Of a DNA stretch of 64,000 bases, positions 48,695 to 60,276 are shown piece after piece. The stretch covers positions 18,191,839 through 18,255,838 of the forward strand of contig CM049316.1 in the NCBI GenBank assembly GCA_026874595.1, given 5' to 3'. The notes under the pieces are model-generated. The model was not told the origin of the DNA, did no database searches, and was given only the letters and a program-made list of their open reading frames with translations. The DNA comes from Sipunculus nudus. Lineage: Eukaryota; Annelida; Sipuncula; Golfingiida; Sipunculidae. The position numbers and the translations under genes were made by a program. Within the stretch, counting starts at the first letter, position 1, and each line of letters starts with the position of its first letter.

Positions 48695-51600
48695 TTGCTT
48701 GCCGGAATCAGAGATTTCGACAAGTATGTTGATCAGTTCCGTTTGTTTGTTTGTCTGTATGTCCCCGCTCTACAGGCCACAATTTTGCACCAATCGTCCT
48801 GAAACTTATAGATAGAGTGTATAATCGGTTCTTCTCGGAGCCTATTGTTTTTGGTCATGATCGGTCAAGGGTCAAGGTCAGGGTCACCAAAAAGCTCAAA
48901 AACGGTTTTTTCTTCATACCTTCGTCAAAAATAGCCGTAGGCACCTAATCTGTAGCCCGTTTTATTTGCCACTGCATGGCCACTTCCAACACTGCAAAAT
49001 TGCCTCATTTCGCTGTTACCATGGTTACGCAATTTTGGGGAGAAATCATGGAATTTCGTGATATTTTTCAAATTTGCAGCAATTTTACTGATTCTGAGAT
49101 ATTTTATGTAACATAAGAATATCTCGAAACGGGTTTTTCAGATTTTGGAAATGGCCGCCAGGGGGCGTGGCAGATGAAAAAACATGAAAATTTGTTTTGG
49201 TGCTATACCTCCACAACTATTAAACATTGGGCCATTTCCATCACAGCACCTTAAACTAGGGTCCATGGGCTTATTTTTGCGCATAGGTGCCAAAGTGCGC
49301 TATTGCCAGATTTCCCTATTTTTGGGGTAAAACCTTTGAATTTTGAAAATATGCAGTTTTCAGCTTCTAACTCTGTCAGTTTTAATGCTAGAGAGGTCCA
49401 AATTTTTGCATCTTGTAGCCCTTGGTGAGTTCTCGGTGATCCAACCAAAAATCTTGCAAAATCTCGCACCGTTTCTCGTCGAATGAGATTTCGCGATTTC
49501 ACGGTGACATGCCCTATAGGCCACAGATATGCAGGCATCCTTTTGAAACTGATACATGTTACGTCATACACTAATATCTCGAAAGCAATTGTTCAGTTTT
49601 TGGAAAATTACCGCTAGGGGGCGCTGCACTGCAACCCCGTACCTACTATCATTGTTTAATCATATCTCCAAAACTACACATTTTAGGTACATAAACTGTA
49701 CACCATATGAATTGGCGTTTCATGGCCTTTCTGCACATGACCTCTTTTGTTTAATCATACACGGCCCCCACAAATTTTAGCAACTTTCTAAAAATTAAAA
49801 CCCGCATGCACAAATACATATGCCATCACGCATGCATTCACGCGTTTTAGTATGAAAGACAGACACGCTTTCCCGTGACTGCAAAAATTATAGCGTTCGC
49901 CGTATAAAATAAGTGACCACAGGCACTCTTTGCGGGCCGGTTTGCCATTTCTGTCGCGTTATAGTTTATTGCTTGCCGGAATCAGAGATTTCGACAAGTA
50001 TGTTGATCAGTTCCGTTTGTTTGTTTGTCTGTATGTCCCCGCTCTACAGGCCACAATTTTGCACCAATCGTCCTGAAACTTATAGATAGAGTGTATAATC
50101 GGTTCTTCTCGGAGCCTATTGTTTTTGGTCATGATCGGTCAAGGGTCAAGGTCAGGGTCACCAAAAAGCTCAAAAACGGTTTTTTCTTCATACCTTCGTC
50201 AAAAATAGCCGTAGGCACCTAATCTGTAGCCCGTTTTATTTGCCACTGCATGGCCACTTCCAACACTGCAAAATTGCCTCATTTCGCTGTTACCATGGTT
50301 ACGCAATTTTGGGGAGAAATCATGGAATTTCGTGATATTTTTCAAATTTGCAGCAATTTTACTGATTCTGAGATATTTTATGTAACATAAGAATATCTCG
50401 AAACGGGTTTTTCAGATTTTGGAAATGGCCGCCAGGGGGCGTGGCAGATGAAAAAACATGAAAATTTGTTTTGGTGCTATACCTCCACAACTATTAAACA
50501 TTGGGCCATTTCCATCACAGCACCTTAAACTAGGGTCCATGGGCTTATTTTTGCGCATAGGTGCCAAAGTGCGCTATTGCCAGATTTCCCTATTTTTGGG
50601 GTAAAACCTTTGAATTTTGAAAATATGCAGTTTTCAGCTTCTAACTCTGTCAGTTTTAATGCTAGAGAGGTCCAAATTTTTGCATCTTGTAGCCCTTGGT
50701 GAGTTCTCGGTGATCCAACCAAAAATCTTGCAAAATCTCGCACCGTTTCTCGTCGAATGAGATTTCGCGATTTCACGGTGACATGCCCTATAGGCCACAG
50801 ATATGCAGGCATCCTTTTGAAACTGATACATGTTACGTCATACACTAATATCTCGAAAGCAATTGTTCAGTTTTTGGAAAATTACCGCTAGGGGGCGCTG
50901 CACTGCAACCCCGTACCTACTATCATTGTTTAATCATATCTCCAAAACTACACATTTTAGGTACATAAACTGTACACCATATGAATTGGCGTTTCATGGC
51001 CTTTCTGCACATGACCTCTTTTGTTTAATCATACACGGTCCCCACAAATTTTAGCAACTTTGTAAAAATTAAAACCCGCATGCACAAATACATATGCCAT
51101 CACGCATGCATTCACGCGTTTTAGTATGAAAGACAGACACGCTTTCCCGTGACTGCAAAAATTATAGCGTTCGCCGTATAAAATAAGTGACCACAGGCAC
51201 TCTTTGCGGGCCGGTTTGCCATTTCTGTCGCGTTATAGTTTATTGCTTGCCGGAATCAGAGATTTCGACAAGTATGTTGATCAGTTCCGTTTGTTTGTTT
51301 GTCTGTATGTCCCCGCTCTACAGGCCACAATTTTGCACCAATCGTCCTGAAACTTATAGATAGAGTGTATAATCGGTTCTTCTCGGAGCCTATTGTTTTT
51401 GGTCATGATCGGTCAAGGGTCAAGGTCAGGGTCACCAAAAAGCTCAAAAACGGTTTTTTCTTCATACCTTCGTCAAAAATAGCCGTAGGCACCTAATCTG
51501 TAGCCCGTTTTATTTGCCACTGCATGGCCACTTCCAACACTGCAAAATTGCCTCATTTCGCTGTTACCATGGTTACGCAATTTTGGGGAGAAATCATGGA

Positions 51601-53234
51601 ATTTCGTGATATTTTTCAAATTTGCAGCAATTTTACTGATTCTGAGATATTTTATGTAACATAAGAATATCTCGAAACGGGTTTTTCAGATTTTGGAAAT
51701 GGCCGCCAGGGGGCGTGGCAGATGAAAAAACATGAAAATTTGTTTTGGTGCTATACCTCCACAACTATTAAACATTGGGCCATTTCCATCACAGCACCTT
51801 AAACTAGGGTCCATGGGCTTATTTTTGCGCATAGGTGCCAAAGTGCGCTATTGCCAGATTTCCCTATTTTTGGGGTAAAACCTTTGAATTTTGAAAATAT
51901 GCAGTTTTCAGCTTCTAACTCTGTCAGTTTTAATGCTAGAGAGGTCCAAATTTTTGCATCTTGTAGCCCTTGGTGAGTTCTCGGTGATCCAACCAAAAAT
52001 CTTGCAAAATCTCGCACCGTTTCTCGTCGAATGAGATTTCGCGATTTCACGGTGACATGCCCTATAGGCCACAGATATGCAGGCATCCTTTTGAAACTGA
52101 TACATGTTACGTCATACACTAATATCTCGAAAGCAATTGTTCAGTTTTTGGAAAATTACCGCTAGGGGGCGCTGCACTGCAACCCCGTACCTACTATCAT
52201 TGTTTAATCATATCTCCAAAACTACACATTTTAGGTACATAAACTGTACACCATATGAATTGGCGTTTCATGGCCTTTCTGCACATGACCTCTTTTGTTT
52301 AATCATACACGGTCCCCACAAATTTTAGCAACTTTGTAAAAATTAAAACCCGCATGCACAAATACATATGCCATCACGCATGCATTCACGCGTTTTAGTA
52401 TGAAAGACAGACACGCTTTCCCGTGACTGCAAAAATTATAGCGTTCGCCGTATAAAATAAGTGACCACAGGCACTCTTTGCGGGCCGGTTTGCCATTTCT
52501 GTCGCGTTATAGTTTATTGCTTGCCGGAATCAGAGATTTCGACAAGTATGTTGATCAGTTCCGTTTGTTTGTTTGTCTGTATGTCCCCGCTCTACAGGCC
52601 ACAATTTTGCACCAATCGTCCTGAAACTTATAGATAGAGTGTATAATCGGTTCTTCTCGGAGCCTATTGTTTTTGGTCATGATCGGTCAAGGGTCAAGGT
52701 CAGGGTCACCAAAAAGCTCAAAAACGGTTTTTTCTTCATACCTTCGTCAAAAATAGCCGTAGGCACCTAATCTGTAGCCCGTTTTATTTGCCACTGCATG
52801 GCCACTTCCAACACTGCAAAATTGCCTCATTTCGCTGTTACCATGGTTACGCAATTTTGGGGAGAAATCATGGAATTTCGTGATATTTTTCAAATTTGCA
52901 GCAATTTTACTGATTCTGAGATATTTTATGTAACATAAGAATATCTCGAAACGGGTTTTTCAGATTTTGGAAATGGCCGCCAGGGGGCGTGGCAGATGAA
53001 AAAACATGAAAATTTGTTTTGGTGCTATACCTCCACAACTATTAAACATTGGGCCATTTCCATCACAGCACCTTAAACTAGGGTCCATGGGCTTATTTTT
53101 GCGCATAGGTGCCAAAGTGCGCTATTGCCAGATTTCCCTATTTTTGGGGTAAAACCTTTGAATTTTGAAAATATGCAGTTTTCAGCTTCTAACTCTGTCA
53201 GTTTTAATGCTAGAGAGGTCCAAATTTTTGCATC
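48695..53234 (+). repeat. Tail of the B array (Y-like, Z, Z, truncated unit)
   Basis: The unit at 48,695 has the Y markers C at 49,765 and 49,788 but not the A near its start. The units at 49,969 and 51,243 are Z-like. The last unit ends at about 53,234, at TTTTTGCATC, where E-repeat sequence follows. The trimer order therefore breaks down towards the end of the array. Confidence 0.82.
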
Positions 53235-53992
53235 AATTTTTTAATTCGGCCGCTAGGGGGCGCTGGGTGCAAACTTCTCCAACATATCATGTTTTGGCAA
53301 TATCTCCAAAACTATAAACATCATTTACATAAACTATAGCTTATTTTCTTCCTCTGGGTCTTTCCAAAAACCTGGTGTATTCATTTGGTCCCAATCTTGT
53401 GTCAATTTGTCTGTGTGTCCGTCTGTTTCTCAGTTGTCCTCAAATTCGCTTGCTTGCCGGTTCTTGCATCTCACATATAGCATTCTACAGGCCACAGTTT
53501 TGAAAGAATCTTTTTAAAACTATTACATCTTATGTCTTACACTAATATCTCGAAACGGATTTTTCATTTTCCAGAATTGGCCGCTAGGGGGCGGTGCAAT
53601 CAAACTTGCACAACATATCATTTTTTGGCCATTTCTCCAAAACTATTAACCTCATTTACATAAATAATAGCTTATTATCTTCCTCTTAGGTTTCTTCATC
53701 ACATGATTAAGTCATCTGTTCTCAATCTTGGGTCAGTATGTTTGTCTGTTTGTCAGTTGTCCTCAATTTCGCCTGCTTCCTGGTTCTTGCGTCTCACATG
53801 TAGCATTCTACTGGCCACAGTTTTGCAGGAATCGTTTTGTAAATAACACTTGTCATATATCGTGATGATATCTGGATATATCAAAATCTTATTTTCTTTA
53901 AAACTTTGTTAATATTGGTTCTTTCTTCACAAACTATGGATTATTTTCTTTCACTTTGACACTGCTCGTTCATCTGACTAACTTTACATCAT
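53235..53992 (+). repeat. E repeats, about 330 bp (two units)
   Basis: Two diverged units with CTCF-like CCGCTAGGGGGCGCTG at 53,250-53,265 and CCGCTAGGGGGCGGTG at 53,581-53,596, 331 bp apart. They contain ATCTCCAAAACTAT, TTACATAAACTATAGC and a 'CAGTTGTCCTCAAATTCGC' box followed by 'ACAGGCCACAG'. The last of these is shared with A and B units, so E is a shortened relative of the B-unit 3' half. A related array occupies 63,011-64,000. Confidence 0.85.
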
Positions 53993-55226
53993 TTCCGGCA
54001 AGCGCGTGACCTCAGGTCATCTAGTTTGTTTGTTTGTCTGTCTGTTTGTCTGTATGTACACGCGCTAGAGGCCACAGTTTTTAAGCAATCGCTCTGAAAC
54101 TTATACATAAACTGTAAGATCTGTTCTCCTCGGAGCCTATTGTTTTTGGTGATGATCGGTCAAAGGTCAAGGTCAGGGTCACCAAAAAACCTAAAATCTT
54201 TATTTTCTTCATATCTTCGTCAATAATAATCGTAGCCGCATAATCTGTAACTCATTTTATTCCTCACTATGTTAGCTTTCCAAGTGCTGGCAAATTTTTC
54301 CGGTCAATGGTTACCATGGTAACGTATTTTGGGGGGAAAATCAGAAAATTCGAAAATTTCCCTCCAAATTTCTCATTTTTTAAGTTAGAGAGGCCTAGTT
54401 TTTTGCAATGCGTAGCATTTAATATGCTCTATGCGAAATTAATGTAAGTCTCGCAAAATCTCGTGCCATGTGTCGTCAAATGGGACTTTTCGAGATTTCA
54501 TTAAATACGATTTACAGGTCGCAGTTTTACAGCTAAGGTTCTGAAAGTGACACATTTTCTGTTGTTTTGTATTATCTCGAACTTGTTTTTTCATTTTTCG
54601 GAAATAGCCACCAGGGGGCGTGGTACTGGAAACACTGTAACATATCATTTTTCCGCAATATCTAAAAAAATATTTAGCATATAACAATTTTTTTTGTCGC
54701 ATCTAAAACTAGGATCATTGCCTTATTCCTTCGTACATTTAGCCTTGTGCTGCCGTTACCATGGTTACCAAATTTTGGGGTAAAACTTGACAATCTGAAA
54801 TACGGAGTTTTCCTGCTTCTATCTCTGTCAATATTTGCGATAGAAAGCTCTGGTTTTTGGCGTTAGATAGCATTAGTTTACTTCTTAGTCATTCAATAGA
54901 AAGTCTCGTCATATCTCGCACCGTTTCTCGTGAAACGAGAACACGGGACCATTCAAAGAAATGCCTATAATTCTGTCATTTTTCACGCTACAGACACATG
55001 GTTTGCAGCGCTGGATAGCGGCTGACACTCGCAGTCACATTCAGGGGTCACATTGTTAGTCTCGTCAAATCTCGCGCCGTTTTTCGCCATACCACGAAGA
55101 CACGTGCCGTCGCCGCAAGTGGCGGCAGGGTCCTTACGGTGGGCGGCCGGCGTGTGCAGCGGTGCGTGACGGCCTCTCCGGGCCCTATCTATTATCATAC
55201 ATGTTGGAGGCACAGTCCTAACTTTA
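53993..55226 (+). repeat. Isolated A unit
   Basis: Half-hairpin start with the small stem at 54,007-54,019 and CTAG at 54,021-54,024, then a body of the 1,258-bp array type (GTTTTCCTGC, GGATAGCGG). It is embedded between E repeats and the hairpin array. CTCF-like site at 54,607-54,620. Confidence 0.93.
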
Positions 55227-55606
55227 TTGCTTGCCGGAAATCTTCGATTTTCGCAAGCATGTTGATCACCCGCGTATGTTTGTTTGTTGCTTGCCGGAAA
55301 TCTTCGATTTCCGCAAGCATGTTCGTCAGTTGCGTATGTCTGTTTGTCTCTTTGTCTGTTTGTTTGTTGCTTGCCGGAAATCTTCGATTTCGGCAAGCAT
55401 GTTCGTCAGTTGCGTATGTCTGTTTGTCTCTTTGTCTGTTTGTTTGTTGCTTGCCGGAAATCTTCGATTTCGGCAAGCATGTTCGTCAGTTGCGTATGTC
55501 TGTTTGTCTCTTTGTTTGTTTGTTTGTTGCTTGCCGGAAATCTTCGATTTCGGCAAGCATGTTCGTCAGTTGCGTATGTCTGTTTGTCTCTTTGTTTGTT
55601 TGTTTG
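55227..55606 (+). repeat. Hairpin-module tandem array (60-bp and 80-bp modules)
   Basis: Modules start at 55,227 (60 bp), 55,287, 55,367 and 55,447 (80 bp each), and 55,527, which runs into a longer GTTT stretch. From 55,367 on the arms pair almost perfectly: left GCTTGCCGGAAATC, loop TTC, right GATTTCGGCAAGC, a 13-bp stem with one bulged G. Spacer bases change from GATCACCCGCG to CGTCAGTTGCG in the second module. The open frames across this array simply translate the microsatellite. Confidence 0.95.
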
Positions 55607-57291
55607 TTTGTTTGTTTGTTTGTTTGTCACGACTCTCCAGGTCACACTTTTGCATCAATCAACTTGAAACTTACAGGCTTGTTTGACAAACCGATTTCTA
55701 GGTGCCCTATTGTTTTTGGTCAACATTGCTCCAAGGTCAAGGGTCAAGGTCACGACAGGTATGGTTAACGGTTTTTGCACTATAACTTCGCCATAAATAG
55801 GCTTATCCACTTCTGCAATAGCTCATTTTTTTCGTCATCACCTGGCCTTTCTTTTGACATGTAGCTTACTTAAATTTGCCGTTACCATGGTTACATTTTT
55901 TGGGCAAAAATCACGGAAATTGGAAATAACACGACCATTTTTTGTAACTTTGTCAGTTTTTAAGCTAGGCAGATCTAGTTTTCGGCATTTTGTTCCACAT
56001 GACCAGCTTGACACGACAAAACTGAAAGTCTCACCAAATCTCGCGCCATATCTCGTCAAACAAGAAAAAAAACGAGACTTCGCGGAAATGCTTATAACTC
56101 GGCGACTTTTACAGCTAGACAGGTCTGGTTTTCGGCATTTCGTTCTACCAAACAAGCTTGACACGACAGAGCTGCAAGACAGGCCAAATCTCGCACCGTA
56201 TCTCGTCAAACGAGAAAACACGGGATTTCACGGAAATGCTTATAACTGGGCCAGTTTTACAGCTAGACACGTCTGGTTTTCGGCATTTAGTTCCACTAGA
56301 CAAGCTTGACACGACAGATATGCAAGTGCCGTTACCATGGTTACATTTTTTGGGCAAAAATCATGGAAATTGGAAATAACACGACCATTTTTTTGTAACT
56401 TTGTCAGTTTTTAAGCTAGGCAGATCTAGTTTTCAGCATTTTGTTCCACATGACCAGCTTGACACGACAGAACTGAAAGTCACGCCAAATCTCGCGCCAT
56501 ATCTCGTTAAACGAGAAAAAACGAGACTTCGCGGAAATGCTTATAACTCGGCGACTTTTACAGCTAGACAGGTCTGGTTTTCGGCATTTCTTTCCACCAA
56601 ACAAGCTTGACACGACAGATCTGCAAGACAGGCCAAATCTCGCACCATATCTCGTCAAACGAGAAAACACGGGATTTCACGGAAATGCTTATAACTGGGC
56701 CAGTTTTACAGCTAGACACGTCTGGTTTTCGGCATTTAGTTCCACTAGACCAGCTTGACACGACAGATATGCAAGTCTGGCAAAATCTCGCACCCTATCT
56801 CGTCAAACGAGAAAACACGAGATTTCACGGAAATGCTTATAACTCGGCGAGTTTTACAGCTAGACAGGTCTAGTTTTCGGCATTTTGTTTCACATGCCCT
56901 GCTGGACATGACAGAATTGAAAATCAGGCCGAATGTCGCACCGTATCTCGTCAAACGAGAAAACATGAGATTTCACGGCATTGGTTATAACTCGGCGAGT
57001 TTTACAGATAGACACGTCTGGTTTTCGGCATTTTGTTCCACTAGACCAGCTTGACACGACAGACATGAATGTCAGGCTAAATCTCGCACCGTATCCCGTC
57101 AAACGAGAAAACACGAGATTTCACGGAACTGCAGCTAGACAGGTCTAGTTTTCAGCATTTAGTTCCACATGACCTGCTTGACATGACAGAACTCCAATTC
57201 AGGCACAATCTCGCACCGTATCTCGTCAAACGAGAAAACACGAGATTTCAGGGAAACGCTGATATCTCGGCGAGTTTTACAGCTAGACAGG
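55607..57291 (+). repeat. D unit 1 with 148-bp core array
   Basis: Starts with CACGACTCTCCAGGTCACAC, a half-site cluster near 55,732-55,751 and X-box-like sites at 55,881 and 56,331. Ten diverged cores follow, each with 'cagttttacagctagac', a 'ttcggcatttt' box and the TCTCG dyad. Dyads start at 56,051, 56,201, 56,502, 56,650, 56,798, 56,946, 57,094 and 57,221. Most intervals are 148 bp; the 301-bp interval spans the inserted X-box segment and the last interval is 127 bp. There is no CTCF-like site in this unit. Confidence 0.9.
56786..56822. promoter_or_regulatory. TCTCG/ACGAGA four-half-site dyad (D core, representative)
   Basis: TCTCGC (56,786), TCTCGT (56,798), ACGAGA (56,807), ACGAGA (56,817). 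The central pair is a perfect inverted repeat around CAA, the right pair is offset by 10 bp, and the left pair by 12 bp. The whole block is roughly dyad-symmetric. It is the best-conserved part of the 148-bp core; intervening sequence varies more. Confidence 0.55.
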
Positions 57292-58140
57292 TCTAGTTTG
57301 TTTGTCAGTACTCTCCTGGGCACAATTTTCCAGCAATCGCCCTGAAACTTGCACAGCTGGTAGAAATTTCCAAATCCTGGAAGCCTATTCTTTTTGGGCA
57401 ATATAGGTCAGAGGTCAAGGTCAAGGTCGGCCAAAAACCTTGAAATTCTATTTTCTTCATAACTTTATCAAATTTGGTCTTATCTTCACAATCTTAGGCT
57501 CATTTTCTTCTTCTTGGTCTTCCCCACAACTTTTGTAAGGCCGTCTTTTGTGTCAGATGTGTCACTTAGTCAGTATTTCTGTCTCTTTGTCAGCTGTCCT
57601 CATTTTCGCCTTCTTGCTGGTTCTTTTGTCTTACATATAGCACTACAAAGGCCACAATTTTACAGCAACCGCTTTAAAACTTACAGAGATCATGGAAGAC
57701 CAAACGTTCTGCATGCCTTTTTTGTCAATATCTGCCACAAGTCAACGTCAAGATCATCAAAAAATTTTGAAATGTTATTTTCGTCATAACTTTGACAATT
57801 TTAATCCTATCTTCACAATCTTAGGCTCATTTTCTTCCGCTTGGTCTTCCCCACAACTTTTGTAAGGCCAACTTTTGTCTCAGATTCGTCACTTTGTCAG
57901 TATTTCTGTCTCTTTGTCAGCTCTCCTAAATTTTGCCTCTTAGCTGGTCCTTGTCTTAAATAAAACATTATACAGGCCACAGTTTCGCAGGAATCTATTT
58001 TAACTGATACATCTGATACATCTTGCACTAATATCTCGAAAAGAATTTTTCATTTTTGGAAAATAGCCGCTAGGGGCTCCTTTTCAGGGTCTTTGTCTTG
58101 GTTATGACATGTTCTTGTTATTCTACCAATCTGGGTCAAA
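57292..58140 (+). repeat. G segment: diverged cassette with two 328-bp repeats
   Basis: Begins TTTGTTTGTCAGTACTCTCC, then AGGTCA-type half-sites at 57,405-57,429 (AGGTCA, one base, AGGTCA, AGGTCA, AGGTCG). Two E-like repeats follow; 'cacaatcttaggctcatttt' occurs at about 57,488 and 57,816, 328 bp apart. A degenerate CTCF-like sequence (GCCGCTAGGGGCTCC) lies near 58,066. No gene recognised. Confidence 0.75.
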
Positions 58141-60276
58141 GTATTTCCGGCAAGCGCGTGACCTCTGGTCGTCTTGTTTGTTTGTTTGTTTGTTTGTTTG
58201 TTTGTCACGACTCTCCAGGTCACACTTTTGCATCAATCAACTTGAAACTTACAGGCTTGATTGACAAACCGATTTCTAGGTGCCCTATTGTTTTTGGTCA
58301 ACATTGCTCCAAGGTCAAGGGTCAAGGTCACGACAGGTATGGTTAACGGTTTTTGCACTATAACTTCGCCATAAATAGGCTTATCCACTTCTGCAATAGC
58401 TCATTTTTTTCGTCATCACCTGGCCTTTCTTTTGACATGTAGCTTACTTAAATTTGCCATTACCATGGTTACATTTTTTCGGCAAAAATCACGGAAATTG
58501 GAAATAACACGACCATTTTTTGTAACTTTGTCAGTTTTTAAGCTAGGCAGATCTAGTTTTCGGCATTTTGTTCCACATGACCAGCTTGACACGACAGAAC
58601 TGAAAGTCACGCCAAATCTCGCGCCATATCTCGTCAAACGAGAAAAAACGAGACTTCCCGGAAATGCTTATAACTCGGCGACTTTTACAGCTAGACAGGT
58701 CTGGTTTTCGGCATTTCGTTTCACCAAACAAGCTTGACACGACAAAGCTGCAAGACAGGCCAAATCTCGCACCGTATCTCGTCAAACGAGAAAACACGGG
58801 ATTTCACGGAAATGCTTATAACTGGGCCAGTTTTACAGCTAGACACGTCTGGTTTTCGGCATTTAGTTCCACTAGACCAGCTTGACACGACAGATATGCA
58901 AGTGCCGTTACCATGGTTACATTTTTTGGGCAAAAATCATGGAAATTGGAAATAACACGACCATTTTTTGTAACTTTGTCAGTTTTTAAGCTAGGCAGAT
59001 CTAGTTTTCGGCATCTTGTTCCACATGACCAGCTTGACAGGACAGAACTGAAAGTCACGCCAAATCTCGCGCCATATCTCGTCAAACGAGAAAAAACTAG
59101 ACTTCGCGGAAATGCTTATAACTCGGGGACTTTTACAGCTAGACAGGTCTGGTTTTCGGCATTTCGTTCAACCAAACAAGCTTGACACGACAGAGCTGCA
59201 AGACAGGCCAAATCTCGCACCGTATCTCGTCAAACGAGAAAACACGGGATTTCACGGATATGCTTATAGCTGGGCCAGTTTTACAGCTAGACACGTCTGG
59301 TTTTCGGCATTTAGTTCCACTAGACCAGCTTGACATGACAGATATGCAAGTCTGGCAAAATCTCGCACCGTATCTCGTCAAACGAGAAAACACGAAATTT
59401 CACGGAAATGCATATAACTCGGCCAGTTTTACAGCTAGACAGGTCTGGTTTCCGGCATTTCCTTCCAAATGACCAGCTTGACACGATTGATGTGCAAGTC
59501 AGGCCAAATCTCGCACCCTATCTCGTCAAACGAGAAAACACGAGATTTCACGGAAATGCTTATAACTCGGTGAGTTTTACAGCTAGACAGGTCTAGTTTT
59601 CGGCATTTTGTTTCACATGACCCGCTGGACATGACAGAACTGAAAGTCAGGCCGAATGTCGCACCGTATCTCGTCAAACGAGAAAACATGAGATTTCACG
59701 GCATTGGTTATAACTCGGCGAGTTTTACAGAAAGACACGTCTGGTTTTCGGCATTTTGTTCCACTAGACCAGCTTGACACGACAGACATGCATGTCAGGC
59801 AAAACCTCGCACCGTATCCCGTCAAACGAGAAAACACGAGATTTCATGGAACTGCAGCTAGACAGGTCTAGTTTCCGGCATTTTGTAATATTTGACAAAC
59901 CTGACATGACAAAACTGGAAATCTCGCCAAAGCTCGCACCATTTCCCGTCAAACGAGAAAACACGAGATTTCATGCAAATGCTTATAACTCAGCGGCTTT
60001 TATAGCTAGACAGGTCTAGTTTTCGGCATTTCATATCATTTGGCCAGCTTGGCATGACAAACCTGAAAACGTCTCACTGCTTCTTGTCAAACGAGATTAA
60101 CGGGATTTCATGAAAAAATTTTGAACTTGGTCCCTTTTACACTAGAAAGATATGCAGCTGTTAAAGGTCAGCATGCATAAATAAACATATTATCCGTTTC
60201 TGCTGCCCCCACAATGTTGCTCATTCATATGACTGTTTCTACATGCACTCTCTGTCTATCTGTCTGTATCATTTCC
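58141..60276 (+). repeat. D unit 2 with 148-bp core array
   Basis: Half-hairpin start at about 58,144 with the stem TGACC/GGTCG and CTTG instead of CTAG, then a six-fold GTTT run. Dyads start at 58,629, 58,777, 59,077, 59,225, 59,373, 59,521, 59,669, 59,817 and 59,944. The intervals are 148, 300, 148, 148, 148, 148, 148 and 127 bp, the same rhythm as D1 and D3. X-box-like sites at 58,459 (one base off) and 58,907. It ends with a CATGCATAAATAAAC segment and a short TCTG stretch. Confidence 0.93.

Larger units (their letters stand above)
34681..53234 (+). repeat. Tandem array of 1,274-bp B units (14 full, 1 truncated)
   Basis: Units start at 34,681 and every 1,274 bp to 52,517 with no length change; the last is cut at about 53,234 after 718 bp. 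Compared with the 1,264-bp B units there is an extra TTTCCCGTGA at 35,855-35,864 in the first unit and at the same place in every full unit. Each full unit holds two CTCF-like sites, one X-box-like site, a half-site cluster and a dyad. Variants divide the array into a dimeric segment, a transition unit and a trimeric segment. This is the largest satellite block in the window. Confidence 0.98.

Noticed and set aside
55227-55606. CRISPR-like pattern of direct repeats with spacers
   Set aside because: Spacers are the same microsatellite and flank in each module, not unique sequences. The setting is eukaryotic satellite DNA and no cas gene is present.
55139-55768. Longest open frame in the window (about 209 codons, + strand)
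   Set aside because: It translates the hairpin modules and GTTT/GTCT microsatellite as low-complexity Cys/Val/Leu/Phe runs. All three forward frames are open across the same stretch, which is an artefact of the repeat lacking stops.
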